From Naumovozyma dairenensis CBS 421 (taxonomy: Eukaryota; Ascomycota; Saccharomycetes; Saccharomycetales; Saccharomycetaceae), in assembly GCF_000227115.2 (NCBI RefSeq), contig NC_016485.2, positions 310,001 to 374,000 on the forward strand: a stretch of DNA of 64,000 nt. Reading direction: 5' to 3'. This document shows positions 29,851 to 42,893 of this stretch, piece after piece. The stretch's first letter is position 1. Each line of letters opens with the position of its first letter. The notes under the pieces were generated by a model that saw nothing but the letters and a program-made list of their open reading frames with translations, was not told the origin of the DNA and did no database searches. The position numbers were made by a program, and so were the translations under genes.

Positions 29851-30810
29851 TCAATTTTCCATTGATTGGGCGCATTCAATTAACGTATCTACATTGAAAG
29901 CAGTTGATCCCTTTGTAAAGTCCCTCAATATTTTTAATCTTTCCTTCGCCATTGGAGTCTCTTCACCCATTGCTCCATAGAACCTTTGAATATTTAATAA
30001 TAATAATTGGGCGTCTTGAACAGACACATTCATATCAGTTTGGACGTGGCCATTCATCAGGACAATTTTTTTTTCTGATTCCAAATCCAAATGAAATTGG
30101 AATGTGGTATGAGGTCTAGCAAACTCAGTGTGTAGTTTATATTCTGCTAAAGATGTTATAATACAATGGATGGTATTGGAACCTAAAAACTGCCATTGTA
30201 TGTAATGTAACTCCATACCCTCTGGTTCCTTACCTTCACCTACAACTCTTGGTAAAGGTAACACAAATACTGGATTTGCCTTGGCATTCCCTAACATTTT
30301 ATTGAAAATATCTACAGGTACTACAGCACATAATGAATCTTTCGTTGCTGCCCATTTAGCTCTCCAAAGAAATTCAATTTCTTGTTTAGAGAGTTCTGTA
30401 ATCTTCTCCAATTGTAAGTATGACCCTAATGTTTTAAATGGTACTTTCAGTTTCTTATCTTCAGCAGGCAATGGACCCTTTGATTTGGTGAATCCAGTGG
30501 CATTGTTATTGGACATTTTCTGTTGATATTCTTCAAGATCTTTTAAAATATCTATCTTATTGAATTGTTTCTTCTTCTCTTCGATAATATTCTTCCAGTG
30601 GTTCTGTAACTTTTCGATAGTTTGGAATCCTTCCTCTTGTGCCTTTTTAAGTAGCTTTTCTTTATAATTTTGTTGGATAATATCAGCTCCGGCAGTAGTT
30701 GTACTTGCTTGATTAACTTTTACTGTTTTAGAGTTTAACCTGTAAAATACAGAAAAGGATTTCGCTTTGGTGATTGGAATGATTGGACTGCTATACCTTA
30801 TTAAATGCAT
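29851..30810 (-). CDS. ATP11: Mitochondrial F1-ATPase assembly chaperone Atp11
   Basis: Atp11 binds free F1 beta subunits in the mitochondrial matrix and helps assemble the F1 hexamer. The 319-residue product (S. cerevisiae 318) starts with a basic presequence-like segment ([21 protein letters not shown]), then a Lys/Glu-rich helical part (about 50-90), and the conserved domain with [15 protein letters not shown] and [28 protein letters not shown]. Confidence 0.95.
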   Translation of the reverse strand: MHLIRYSSPIIPITKAKSFSVFYRLNSKTVKVNQASTTTAGADIIQQNYKEKLLKKAQEEGFQTIEKLQNHWKNIIEEKKKQFNKIDILKDLEEYQQKMSNNNATGFTKSKGPLPAEDKKLKVPFKTLGSYLQLEKITELSKQEIEFLWRAKWAATKDSLCAVVPVDIFNKMLGNAKANPVFVLPLPRVVGEGKEPEGMELHYIQWQFLGSNTIHCIITSLAEYKLHTEFARPHTTFQFHLDLESEKKIVLMNGHVQTDMNVSVQDAQLLLLNIQRFYGAMGEETPMAKERLKILRDFTKGSTAFNVDTLIECAQSMEN

Positions 30811-31270
30811 CGAAAGTATAGATGATCTTATCTATCTATTGTTCTTTTTTTGTTCAGTCCTTTCCATTTAAGTTATGTAACTTAATTATTACTGTGTATT
30901 CCGTAAAGAGAACCTAATTAACGCACGCAAATTGAATGAATGGGACTTAAAGAAAAGAGAGTACGACTGAACAAAGATACATATATTGTCTTGTAACGAG
31001 GTAGTCTGTCCAATTGTAAGGGGGGACAAAATATCCTTCATTTGAAATTGAACAGTAAAGTGGCCGCGAATAATGAGATATATTGGGTATATCGTTGCAA
31101 AAGTCTACGTCATATTTTTTCAATTATATTGAACAATCTTTGATGCAATTCATTATTATTACATGTTTCAAATATTATATTATATACAGAATGCGCACAT
31201 GAAGTCATAAAATGCTGTCTAAAAAGACTATTGGTTACATATTCATTACGTAATAAAAATACAATCTATT
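30811..31270. other. Intergenic region, ATP11 to RER2
   Basis: Junction between the YNL block and RER2 (YBR002C in S. cerevisiae). No gene or repeat is recognised. Confidence 0.4.
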
Positions 31271-32143
31271 CTATATGTCTTTTTTGGATCCATTAGCGTA
31301 ATCTTCATCTAAGTCTATATCTTCTTCTTCAAACTTTTTAGTTCTATTTGAAAAAGATTTCTGGAACGCAAATTTCAAAAGTATCCATGCCATCCTTAAA
31401 GGACCAAAATCTGGCCATAAACAATCTATCAGTTCTATCACCACACCTTTATTACTTATCTGCCAAAGCATGAAATCACTTAATCTTGCTACACCACTTG
31501 TTCTAATCAGTAAGTCTAATGGCGGTTCACCGCCCGTATAAAGATTTAAATCAAGGGAGGATTCATTGATTTTGAATTCTGGTTCTCCATTATCACAGTA
31601 TTTCGCCATGCATTCTTTCATTGAATGATAAATTTCTTCTCTACCGGTATATGGAAAACAAATATTTAATATGGCTCTATTATTATTTTTAGTAATTTCC
31701 ATTGCATTCTGTATATCCTTTATAAGATCAGCATCTAATAAACTAGTATCACCAATAATTTTCACTTTTATACCATATTTTTCAGCCATTTCACCTTTAT
31801 CTACAATTTGTTTAATTCTTAATCTTGCCAAATTCATCAAAGCATCCACTTCGTAAGGAGATCTCTTAAAATTTTCAATGGAAAATGCATAAACAGTAGC
31901 ACATGTAACACCTGATTCATAACAAAGTTCTAGAATTTTACTCATTGTGAAAAATCCAGTTTCATGACCTTCTTTCACTTCTATCCCATTTTTCCTGGCA
32001 TATCGTCTATTACCATCCATAATAAACCCCACGTGCTTGGGAACGTTATTAGAAACTCTTAATGATCGTGAAAATATATTTTTTACCCATTTTAATGTTA
32101 TGTTGTAACCTGGAATATTACTACTACTTTCTATACCCTCCAT
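31271..32143 (-). CDS. RER2: Dehydrodolichyl diphosphate synthase catalytic subunit Rer2
   Basis: Rer2 is a cis-prenyltransferase at the ER that elongates farnesyl diphosphate to the dolichol precursor used in N-glycosylation, O-mannosylation and GPI synthesis. The 290-residue product (S. cerevisiae 286) carries [15 protein letters not shown] with the catalytic Asp at residue 43, [11 protein letters not shown], and the C-terminal [32 protein letters not shown] at the N-terminus matches Rer2 better than Srt1. RER2 in S. cerevisiae sits next to NTH2, so it has been moved here. Confidence 0.93.
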   Translation of the reverse strand: MEGIESSSNIPGYNITLKWVKNIFSRSLRVSNNVPKHVGFIMDGNRRYARKNGIEVKEGHETGFFTMSKILELCYESGVTCATVYAFSIENFKRSPYEVDALMNLARLRIKQIVDKGEMAEKYGIKVKIIGDTSLLDADLIKDIQNAMEITKNNNRAILNICFPYTGREEIYHSMKECMAKYCDNGEPEFKINESSLDLNLYTGGEPPLDLLIRTSGVARLSDFMLWQISNKGVVIELIDCLWPDFGPLRMAWILLKFAFQKSFSNRTKKFEEEDIDLDEDYANGSKKDI

Positions 32144-32606
32144 AATTATAATGAAAGTAAGAAGTTGGTTTTTATTAGTGCAGTAATTTGTATTTCTCTT
32201 TTAAAGAATAAAATTAAACTCGAATAAATGTGGAGCAAATGATTAATGTAAAGCAGGCGGATAAGATTGGAGGATTTTACCAATTGAATTGAGTCCGCTC
32301 ATCGATTGTATTCAGCATACGTTGCTCTTTTTCCATTGTAGTTTTTTTTTCGTCTTCGCACTTTCATATTATTTACGGAAACGTGAAAATTTCAGATACA
32401 TATTTTGGAAAAAGTTTCAATGAAGAGACTTTAACCGCCATTAAAGGAAACGGAAAGAAGCAAAGCAATCTTTTAAAAAGTTATCAACGTAGGCCTATAC
32501 CTCTGAGAACCCTTTTTTAATGTAATGAGTGTGTTGTTAAGAACAAAAAAAATAAGCATATTACACGGTTGTTGTTCAAACCGAGGGTTGGGATACCAAA
32601 AATAAA
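32144..32606. other. Intergenic region, RER2 to tRNA-Thr
   Basis: AT-rich, no gene seen. Short T runs downstream of the minus-strand tRNA (for example CCCTTTTTT at about 32510) lie farther away than usual for Pol III termination. Confidence 0.4.
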
Positions 32607-32679
32607 TGCTTCCAATCGGATTTGAACCGATGATCTCCACATTACTAGTGTGGCGCCTTACCAACTTGGCCATAGAAGC
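32607..32679 (-). tRNA. tRNA-Thr (AGT)
   Basis: A 73-nt intronless gene. On the minus strand it starts GCTTCTATGGCC and ends GGAAGCA. Acceptor stem GCTTCTA pairs with TGGAAGC (one G.T pair). The anticodon stem-loop is CCACA-CTAGTAA-TGTGG, giving anticodon AGT. The A box (TGGCCAAGTTGG) and B box (GGTTCAAATCC) are intact, and it matches yeast tRNA-Thr(AGU). Confidence 0.96.
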
Positions 32680-32695
32680 TGTTTTTTACATTCGA

Positions 32696-33552
32696 TGCAA
32701 GATATCCGATTGGGATAACGAAGTATGAGCGTCACGTCCAAGTGTCACAAAGAAGTATGTTTATTAAATTATAATTGAATATCTCTTGTTGAATTAAGTC
32801 GAATGCCATGCAAGTGTTATCTTATTATTATTAAGATTGTTTTTGATTGCAGCCACTTCTACGGTTTCGGCCGGCCATGAGCACAAGAGTTATGTATTGG
32901 GTCGGTTAAGTTGTATGGTTCGGCTGGGTGTTGTATTTAGAGTGCCCTGCGGAGCACCTAGTCGAAAGGACTTTGGGAGCGGTGTTCATGGTTACGAATT
33001 TTGTTTTATGCATGCATGACTTCAACGAGATATTATATGAACTTCTAGAATTTATTTGACTTACTAAGTTATTACTTTATTAACATTATTCTAATCCGCA
33101 ATTATGTTAAACAACTAATTGTGTGCCTGTGGAAAGAAGATCCTACTAACTTTATTTTATTATATTTTTTATTCTATTTTATTTATTTTTTTACCAATCC
33201 AGTGAATTAGCTTGGAGCAAAGAAGTTTAAAGTATATTGAGGTCCGACATGAAGCAAACCTAAAACGACATGTATTATCCAAATTACTTATCATAGATAT
33301 GTTAGAGAAAAGTAGTGGCTAGTAAGAAAGGTTCTTGACAAGAGAAAATGTATTTTTGGAAAGATTATAAAAGGACTGAAAGTTGAACTAGAATTGGAAG
33401 TATTTCGGTAAGTTAGTTATACCTCTTTATTAGTTATTGTTTATACTATATAAAGAGAGCAACCAGAATCATCTATTTGTTAGAATCCTAAATTCTACTC
33501 TCTGCCTTTAAGAAGTTTAGATTTTGATCTATTATCCAACCCATATTTTACA
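32696..33552 (+). repeat. Ty3-like solo LTR next to tRNA-Thr
   Basis: It starts TGCAAGATAT and ends ATATTTTACA, the same family as the LTR at 11526-12635 but 857 bp, lacking the segment between GTTTATT repeats and a few other blocks. Its edge is 16 bp from the 5' end of the divergent tRNA-Thr, about where Ty3 inserts (Pol III start site). TCGA directly flanks both ends (32692-32695 and 33553-33556), a possible 4-bp duplication; a perfect 5-bp one is not seen. No internal element sequence remains. Confidence 0.85.
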
Positions 33553-34439
33553 TCGATTCGAAATTGGACAACTTTTAAAAGGGAAAGTTTGAAAATTATG
33601 GGAGAAACCAAAAGAAACAGTAAATCCTCTTGTTCCAATAATCAGGATAATTATTATTAGTATTTTAGTATGCTTCTTGTTTATTTTTATTTTTATAATT
33701 CTAGCTACATATCTTAAATATACAAATATTTATTATATAAATGTTCTTACATTCTCAATCTTCGAGGATGGCGAGTATGTTCCCATTTTATATTCCCTGA
33801 ATTTCTTCACTCGGTCAATTTCTCCTTTCTATCTTTTCTGTTGCATCTATTTCCTGTTTCATATCTTTAGCTACGATTAGGTCGCTTCATATTCACCTTA
33901 ACAGTTTAGTTGTTTCCAATTTTCATTTTATGTTGCATACCTTCATATTCGCCTAACCAACCTGAATCGTATGTATTTGATGTGGTTCGTTTTAATTATT
34001 CATTTAGAATTAAATAACCTTTCTTTCAGTTACTTCACCGTTTCAAAATTCTATAAAGTATATTTTATTCTAATAAAAAAAAGAAGCAGAGGTTAACTGA
34101 AGCTTCTAAAATGGCCCTCTTCAAAGATGCCCCCTGGGAGATTATTCATTAGTTTCACCTTACAAGTAGGGCAGCCATTGTATCTATTATAGACGTACGT
34201 GTTAGGTATAACTACATATATATATATATATAGAATACACCTTCATTTTTTTGGAAGTATCCTATTAAAGGTAACCAGTCTACCGTTGGAAATATAATAA
34301 TAACTTCTCACACATGGGGTGTAAAAACATTGTGACGCTTTATTTTCTCGAATGTCAGACTGACCGAGGATACTGTCATTTGTGACACTTACCGTTATTA
34401 TGTGTTTGTTACCATCCCTCGATTTGATTCAGGTGTCCC

Positions 34440-34449
34440 GTCACGTGAT
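34440..34449. promoter_or_regulatory. Cbf1-type site upstream of IPP1
   Basis: GTCACGTGAT fits RTCACRTG, about 400 bp before the IPP1 ATG. Confidence 0.45.
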
Positions 34450-34731
34450 GAGAAAAACTGTGGCTTTCCTCACACACAAGTACGTACGTGCCACTACTTC
34501 CCGACAGTTTTTGCCCCGTTGCGGTCAGTCACACTCACACTCACCGGCTGGCTTGTTGGCTGGATCACCGGACCGCGCTGTAAATTCGTGCTAAATGCCA
34601 GACTCTGCCTACAAGGATTCCTTCCTTGCAGAACGCCTCTGTCCACCGCCCTGGTTGTTGTTGGAACAGTTGCAACAGAACAAAACAGAACAGAACAGAA
34701 CAGATAGGCTCGAGTCGGGAAATGGAAAATA

Positions 34732-34740
34732 TATATAAAA
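34732..34740 (+). promoter_or_regulatory. TATA box of IPP1
   Basis: TATATAAAA lies about 115 bp before the IPP1 ATG; IPP1 is strongly expressed in yeasts. Confidence 0.6.
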
Positions 34741-34847
34741 GATCTCTCCTTCTTATTTCAAGGTTTTTTGGTTCAGGAACCGTTTCAAGTCTTCTTTCCT
34801 GACTTTTCAATACAGAAATCCAAGCAATTGATCTTTAAAACGAAACA

Positions 34848-35711
34848 ATGGTTTACACTACTAGACAAATTGGTGCTAAGAACACCTTAGACTACAAAGT
34901 TTTCATCGAAGACGATGGTAAAGTTGTCTCTCCATTCCATGATATTCCACTATACGCCGACAAAGAAAACAACATTTTCAACATGGTCGTTGAAATCCCA
35001 CGTTGGACTAATGCTAAATTAGAGATCACAAAGGAAGAACCATTGAACCCAATCATTCAAGATACTAAGAAGGGTAAATTAAGATTCGTTAGAAATTGTT
35101 TCCCTCATCATGGTTACATTCATAACTACGGTGCCTTCCCACAAACTTGGGAAGATCCAAATGAAACCCATGCTGAAACTAAAGCTGTCGGTGACAACGA
35201 TCCAATTGATGTCTTGGAAATCGGTGAAACTATCGCTTACACTGGTCAAGTCAAACAAGTTAAAGTCCTTGGTGTCATGGCTTTGTTAGATGAAGGTGAA
35301 ACTGATTGGAAAGTTATCGCTATTGATATCAACGATCCATTAGCTCCAAAATTGAATGATATTGAAGATGTGGAAAAATATTTCCCTGGTTTATTGAGAG
35401 CTACCAATGAATGGTTCAGAATTTACAAAATTCCAGATGGTAAACCAGAAAATCAATTTGCTTTCTCTGGTGAAGCTAAAAATAAGAAATACGCTTTAGA
35501 TATCATTAGAGAAACTAACGAATCTTGGAAACAATTGATCGCTGGTAAGTCTTCTGATAGTAAGGGTATCTCTTTGGAAAACTCCACTTTGAGTGATTCT
35601 CCAACTTACTCAGCTACTGTTGCTGCTTCTATCCCACCTGCTTCTCCAAAGGAAGATGCTCCAATTGATAAGTCCATTGACAAATGGTTCTTCATCTCTG
35701 GTTCCGCTTAA
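34848..35711 (+). CDS. IPP1: Cytoplasmic inorganic pyrophosphatase
   Basis: Ipp1 hydrolyses pyrophosphate to phosphate and is essential for driving biosynthetic reactions. The 287 residues match S. cerevisiae Ipp1 closely: [19 protein letters not shown] at the start, the metal-binding signature [13 protein letters not shown] (around residues 115-127), and WFFISG near the end. Codons are strongly biased (GGT, AAG, TTG, TCT), as expected for high expression. Its place next to histone genes matches the YBR009-011 order. Confidence 0.98.
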   Translation: MVYTTRQIGAKNTLDYKVFIEDDGKVVSPFHDIPLYADKENNIFNMVVEIPRWTNAKLEITKEEPLNPIIQDTKKGKLRFVRNCFPHHGYIHNYGAFPQTWEDPNETHAETKAVGDNDPIDVLEIGETIAYTGQVKQVKVLGVMALLDEGETDWKVIAIDINDPLAPKLNDIEDVEKYFPGLLRATNEWFRIYKIPDGKPENQFAFSGEAKNKKYALDIIRETNESWKQLIAGKSSDSKGISLENSTLSDSPTYSATVAASIPPASPKEDAPIDKSIDKWFFISGSA

Positions 35712-35923
35712 ATATAATACAATATAATATAATATAATATAATAAAATGATATCTATAGATTATAAATAGATTATAGCTAAGATTATAAACGAATCATGA
35801 CTTCTCAAGTTACATACAAATTCGCTTCATTCATTTCTGATATACAGTAATTGATTACTATCTTATGCAATTAATAAACATCATCTATAGTCTATAAATT
35901 ATATACATTACAAGGGCGTCTGA

Positions 35924-36607
35924 TCATTGTTTCCCATTTGCAATAAATGACTTAATCTTTTCCATATCTTTAACTTCATCAGTTTCGACACCTCCACTTA
36001 CATCAGCTCCTATCACACCAGATAAACTAACCGCTTTTTGAACATTTTCTGGAACTAACCCACCGGTAAGAATATATTCAACTTTATTTCCTTTCCCTAT
36101 TTCATTTTTTGCCCATTGAGAAATTGCATTCCAATCTAATATATCACCAGTCCCACCAGCTTCAGAATCAAATAATGGTAAGACTTTCCTTAATTTATTA
36201 TCACTATTACATATCTGAATGACATCATCACAATCCCTTGGGAAAATCATACGTTTGATAATTGGTTTTTGTAAAAACTCATAATATTCTTCCCAATCTT
36301 CATCACCATGTAATTGAACAATATCAATACCATAATCTTCCACAATCCTGGAAACATCTTCTTTACTTTGATTACGGAAAACACCAACCAAATATTGTAA
36401 TTGTTTTTCATCTTGATCATGAATGAATGAAGATATGCTTCGAGCAATATCTGGCATGATGGTTCTCTTACGGTTCGGAACACAAATTATTCCCAATAGA
36501 TTTGTACCAGAATTTATTGCACATTTCGCTGCTTCCTCAGTTTGAATACCACAAATTTTGATTATTGGTTTGATCCCATCTTTTCGTAGATTTGTGAAAG
36601 CATCCAT
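35924..36607 (-). CDS. TRP1: Phosphoribosylanthranilate isomerase
   Basis: Trp1 catalyses the third step of tryptophan synthesis. The 227-residue product has the TIM-barrel blocks [76 protein letters not shown] and [13 protein letters not shown]. The catalytic Cys (KICG) and Asp (FDSEAGG) are present. In S. cerevisiae TRP1 is in the sister region (YDR007W), so its place between IPP1 and H3 supports interleaved retention after duplication. Confidence 0.97.
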   Translation of the reverse strand: MDAFTNLRKDGIKPIIKICGIQTEEAAKCAINSGTNLLGIICVPNRKRTIMPDIARSISSFIHDQDEKQLQYLVGVFRNQSKEDVSRIVEDYGIDIVQLHGDEDWEEYYEFLQKPIIKRMIFPRDCDDVIQICNSDNKLRKVLPLFDSEAGGTGDILDWNAISQWAKNEIGKGNKVEYILTGGLVPENVQKAVSLSGVIGADVSGGVETDEVKDMEKIKSFIANGKQ

Positions 36608-37080
36608 TTATTACCTAGTGTATATGCAGTTTTTGCTCTTAGTCTCGTTGTGTATGAGTAGTCTTCTTTCTCTTTGATTTTACTTTTATGTGAAAAATCT
36701 CATGTTATTTTTTCCATGAGCAGCCTCTCAAAATAGTTAGAAATAAAGGATTAGCCCATAAAAATTATAGAATATGAAATCGATAAAAACAAAAATAAAA
36801 AAAAACATGTATTAAAACAGAGTATATAAAAAGAATAGATAATTATTGATATATAATAGGATACAGTAATATTATACAATGATCCGATTATATGTTTTTA
36901 TATAAAAGAGTGTCCACACTCTCTATCGAACCAATATTTCCCCAAAAATCTTCATTGAGAGGGGGGAAACCACATGCAAAATATTCATAATATTGTCAAA
37001 AAAAGAAAAGAGAGCCTGTGGTGCAGTGACTCTTTTTTTTTAATTCTTAAAAACGAAAGAAAACACTTCGTGTGATTTTT
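36608..37080. other. TRP1 promoter and H3 3' flank
   Basis: About 470 bp, AT-rich with poly-A/T runs. No gene recognised. Confidence 0.4.
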
Positions 37081-38507
<1,427 letters not shown>

Positions 38508-39959
38508 TAAAGTAATCAACATACGAAAAAGGATTACGAGCTCATATGCTTTTCTGGTGATCAAAATAAGATAATACGAAAAGATTCTTAATTCATTTAT
38601 ACATTCATTCATTCATAAAAATCATTCATCTGTATATTATATAATCTAACGTTAACGAGAATAATTACATTTTTTTCAGTCGTCTACCCAGGTGAGACAG
38701 TTAGGTGGCCGCCACTATCATGGTCACCTTCTGGGCCACTTTCACTTGTCTCAATTTCTGAAAGTGGGGTGTTCCTTAGTGTTCTCTGTGTACTCCGGGT
38801 TATCCATCTTCTCAAACTGGCCCAAATAGTGGACCAACTACTGTCCCATCTGAGTATGTGGCTTATAATATTTAAAATATAAATAATTATATAAATCCTT
38901 ATGGGCACGTTCTGATTATCTTGTAATCTCGTATTTTATATATGATTATTATGTAATCTTTTAAAAAGAGAACGAGCTGGTTAATACTTTTAGTTACTTG
39001 ATATCATAGCAACCCAATTCCTCACGAAGAGAAAGGTCAGTGAAGAGAGCATTTTTTCTTCACCAAAAAATGTCTGCGTAGAACTTACAAAAACGTCGGT
39101 TTTTACCTCCCATTTTTTGTTCCTACTCTCTATTTATTCTTCTTTTAATTGCAAGCAATTTAAAAATAAGTTTGTAGCTAAGCAAGAAGAATAAAACCAC
39201 ATACGGTTTTTTCAAATTCAAATACAAGTTAAGTTTCTATCCGCGTTGGCTTACGAATGTAAGTACATATTTTGGGAAAGAGTTCTGGAAAGCCTTGGTT
39301 GAAAAGGTAGCATCGTTCAGATTTCTATCAATCTATCTACGTATTTCTTTACATAATTCTGGTGCCTAGTTCAGTCAATAGTTTGCCAAGTATCGTTTAG
39401 ACAAAACAGTAGACTCTTATTTCACAAATTTTATACTGTCTGCATATACTTACCTCCAAACATACTATAACCGAATGAAGCATAACTTCCGTGGAATGAA
39501 GTGACAATATGAGTAGTTCGTATACCAACCAACCACGGTCAGAAATGTCAACTCCGCGTCATACATTTTTGTACTGGGTTTTCTTTTGGGCGGAGTATAG
39601 ACAGAGATTATCTCAGTATACCATTTTGGGAAAGGCCACCTCTCACATGTATACATAACTAACTACGTAAAGATTATCATTGAAAAGAAGCTACGTACCC
39701 CGGTGGGACAGATCAGAAGCGGATATTCACCTGAAATCAGTTTACCACCGAAGAATCGGTGTACATGTATCCTCTCATGCTAGGAATCAGGGGGGGTGGC
39801 CATCAATTGCTTAATCGGACTCTAACTCTATATGGAAAGTTTAGCTGAAGACAACCATGCTCTTTTAAATCATTATGCTTTTTTTTTGAAAGGTTTTCTC
39901 AAATATTGAACGTCCTACAACTTCATAGAAACGTCAAGTAAAGGATTTATCTAAACAAA
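38508..39959. other. H4 to aldo/keto reductase intergenic region
   Basis: About 1.45 kb without a supported gene. It contains a short GC-richer island bounded by imperfect inverted repeats (38689-38852, see findings). FLR1, which follows the histone pair in S. cerevisiae, is absent. Confidence 0.5.
38689..38852. repeat. GC-rich island bounded by imperfect inverted repeats
   Basis: CAGGTGAGACAGT at the left edge and, on the other strand, CAGATGGGACAGT at the right edge form imperfect inverted ends (about 16 of 22 positions). The inside is GC-richer than its surroundings and leaves a 74-codon minus-strand ORF (38684-38908). No 8-bp flanking duplication is present, so a mobile origin is not established. 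Confidence 0.3.
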
Positions 39960-40994
39960 ATGTCTAAATTAGTTAAACAAGTTCAATTCGGTAACACTGG
40001 GATTAAAATCTCACCATTAATCGTTGGTTGTATGTCATATGGTTCCAAAGCTTGGGCTCAATGGGTTGAAGATGACAAGGAAAAAATTTTCCAAATCTTT
40101 AAGCATTGTTACGATATTGGGTTCCGTACTTTCGATACCGCTGATGTCTATTCCAATGGTAAAAGTGAAAGATTGTTGGGTGAATTTTTAAGAAAATTCG
40201 AGATTAGAAGAGAAACAGTGGTCATTTTGACAAAGACCTATTTCCGAGTGGATGAAACATTAGATTTACCCCTGGGTGAATTTCCACATTCTGAAAATGA
40301 CGTTTTGGACTTAGTTAATCAACAAGGTTTATCTCGTAAACATATTTTAGACTCTGTTAAAAACTCGGTGGGAAGATTAGGTACTTATATTGATGTTTTA
40401 CAAATTCATAGATTTGATCCAACTACGCCAATTAAGGAAACCATGAAGGCATTGAATGACGTTGTCGAAAATGGTGATGTTAGGTACATTGGTGCCTCTT
40501 CCATGTTACCAACTGAGTTTGTTGAAATGCAAGCAATAGCTGATAAGTACGATTGGTTCCAATTCGTTAACGTTCAATCTCAATATAATTTGTTATACAG
40601 AGAGGATGAACGTGATTTGATGAAATATTGTAAGAAACATAACATTGCCTTAACTCCATGGTCACCAAATTATCAAGGTTTGTTAACCAGACCCGTCGGT
40701 GTTGAATCAACTAGATCTAAGACGGATAAAGTCATCGATGCTTGGCACCTTAAAAATTTAGATCCTGCACAAAAGGAGATCATTAATCGTGTTGAAGAGT
40801 TGTCCAAAAAGAAGGGTGTTGCAATGGCTGCAATTTCAACAGCATGGGTTATGGCAAAGGGTTGTCAACCAATTCTCGGAATGTCTTCGATCAAAAGGGT
40901 TGATGAAGCAAAGGATGCTTTGGATGTTAAGTTTACAGAAGAAGAGTTGGCTTATTTAGAAGAACCTTATAAACCTAGGGAATTTATGATCTAA
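39960..40994 (+). CDS. Aldo/keto reductase, YPL088W-like
   Basis: The 344-residue product is an AKR-family NADPH-dependent oxidoreductase. Motifs are GNTGIKISPLIVGCMSYG at the start, FDTADVYSNGKSE with the catalytic Asp and Tyr, VILTKTYF with the Lys, and DVLQIHRFD with the His; the tetrad looks complete. It most resembles the putative aryl-alcohol dehydrogenase YPL088W. It is not part of the histone block in S. cerevisiae, so it was inserted or transposed here. The physiological substrate is unknown. Confidence 0.9.
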   Translation: MSKLVKQVQFGNTGIKISPLIVGCMSYGSKAWAQWVEDDKEKIFQIFKHCYDIGFRTFDTADVYSNGKSERLLGEFLRKFEIRRETVVILTKTYFRVDETLDLPLGEFPHSENDVLDLVNQQGLSRKHILDSVKNSVGRLGTYIDVLQIHRFDPTTPIKETMKALNDVVENGDVRYIGASSMLPTEFVEMQAIADKYDWFQFVNVQSQYNLLYREDERDLMKYCKKHNIALTPWSPNYQGLLTRPVGVESTRSKTDKVIDAWHLKNLDPAQKEIINRVEELSKKKGVAMAAISTAWVMAKGCQPILGMSSIKRVDEAKDALDVKFTEEELAYLEEPYKPREFMI

Positions 40995-42893
40995 CCATGG
41001 AAATATTAATTGTATATACTTATAACGTGTAAGTAAACATGAATATTTGATTACTCTTTTTAGGTTTTTTGTTATATTTTAGATTCGTAATATATTGCTT
41101 AAATTGAGTTTTTATTGTTTTTCCATCTGAGATATTAAATTTAATAGAACTCTATGTTTAGCCTCTAATACTTGAAAATTTGTAATGTAAAATAAATAAA
41201 ATAAATATCTCTGAGAAAGAAGTGAGTAGGTATTTTTAAATTCAAATTACCAATGTCATTCAAGAATATCACCTAATCTAACGTTACTCATGCATGGTAT
41301 CCTTAAATCTGCATGTTTATGTTTGAAGAATTTTGCCTCGGCTTGACGTTAGTATGGGTGGTCTTCCTTATCGTTTCGTGAAGGAATAAAGATGAGATGA
41401 CTTCACGTCGTTGAGCGACAGTCTCGTGTAGACTGTTAAAAGATATTACTTAAACAGGAAATTTAGAACCGGTGAAAAAACTTGTCTCCGTTTTTGTAGA
41501 CTTCGGCGTTTGGGACTTTCTTTTCGATTCCTATTTTCGATTCAACAACGAAGAGCGCTCACTTTCCGGAGAGCTGACAAAAATGGCGAGACTCTTTTCT
41601 TCGGACCCTTACCCCAAGAAAGGTGCGTAGTACCGAGGGTTCCCCCTGCTGTATGATTCTTATGCATTGGGTAATTTCGGCCCTACGGATGTGGAGAGCT
41701 AGAACGGTATCTACTATTTTTTTAAGTTTAGTTGCCTTGAACACTACGTACTGGGTGACATACTGCTTCCCCTATTAAACTAGTGCAGGGGCTATGATTT
41801 GGAAAAGGAGGGAAGGCACTTCGAGAATGCTCGAAACGAAGGAATACACAAACCCTATTTCTCGTAACGTGCCGTCCACATCTTACGATCCTTATCTTCC
41901 CCCTGGATAATAGGTATTGTATTTCCCTTTCTGCTAAGAAACAGTCTCAGGATTTCCCATGCAGCAATAACGAGGAATCTTAAAAGGTACCGTAAACAGA
42001 TTACATAAAACTCATTATGCGTGCTGACGGCACGGTACACTACCGTACGTGAATCAGTGCATTCCCCCCAGATCAAGTTAAGGTTTTATCTCGAGACCGT
42101 CATAGAAGCCTGAGAAATGTTCCAAGATTTCCTTTTTACTTGTGGCCTTGTCTTTTCTGCATGTCCAGAGGGAACCAATAGATTGAAATAAATTGAAAGG
42201 GAATCCAAAGGGAATCCTAAATACTTAGCTGTGAAAGATGAAGAATTTACCGGAATTGTATACGTAGGAACTGTTCACCAGTACGTACGTTATTCACACT
42301 AAAGCTCAAAAAGGAATTAGATTATACCATTTGGGGTCTTGAGTTGTTAACATTCATGCTTTGTAAAGCTAAGAAGGACCTACATAACTCTAGCTCTAAT
42401 TCCCTAATCCCTCTAATATAAGCTTGCATGCCGAACTTAAAAAGTTTATCGCTAACCTTAATCCCGCTTATTGAACATATTTCCTTTGTTTGTTTCTTGT
42501 TTTTGATTTTTTATTTAAAAGCAATTTGTCTAAATAAAAGGATAATGATTTAAATTTCACGTATGAAATAGATTAAAAAGAAATATATTGTTAAGGCTAG
42601 ACGTCTCCAGCATTTTTTTCTTTTAACCCCCCTTTTTTTTTACAACTTATTATAAAGAGGAAAACAGGATATATTTCCTTTATTCATATTCAAAGAAAGT
42701 TAGTTACGCAAATACTTCTTGTTGTTTAAACAAGTCAATACTATATTAATCTAGCAAATTTTTTTTCAATAATAATAATAATAACAATAACAACAGCACT
42801 TATCTTTTGCATAGAGTATTTATTATTCAGCGAACCTTTAATAAATATTCCAGCAGCCTTTGGACCTTAATATTTCTGATACTTTTCTATTGG
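40995..42893. other. Long upstream region of SOK1
   Basis: About 1.9 kb with no supported gene. It holds several CCCCT stress-element cores (near 41646, 41767 and 41898) and a GTACGTACGT palindrome near 42282. Only short ORFs (61-73 codons) without domains are present. Confidence 0.45.

Larger units (their letters stand above)
33553..34847. other. Solo LTR to IPP1 intergenic region, including the IPP1 promoter
   Basis: About 1.3 kb. The left part is AT-rich with no supported gene. The right part is the IPP1 promoter: GTCACGTGAT at 34440 (Cbf1-type), an (ACAGA)n repeat near 34674-34705 and a TATA box at 34732. Confidence 0.5.
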
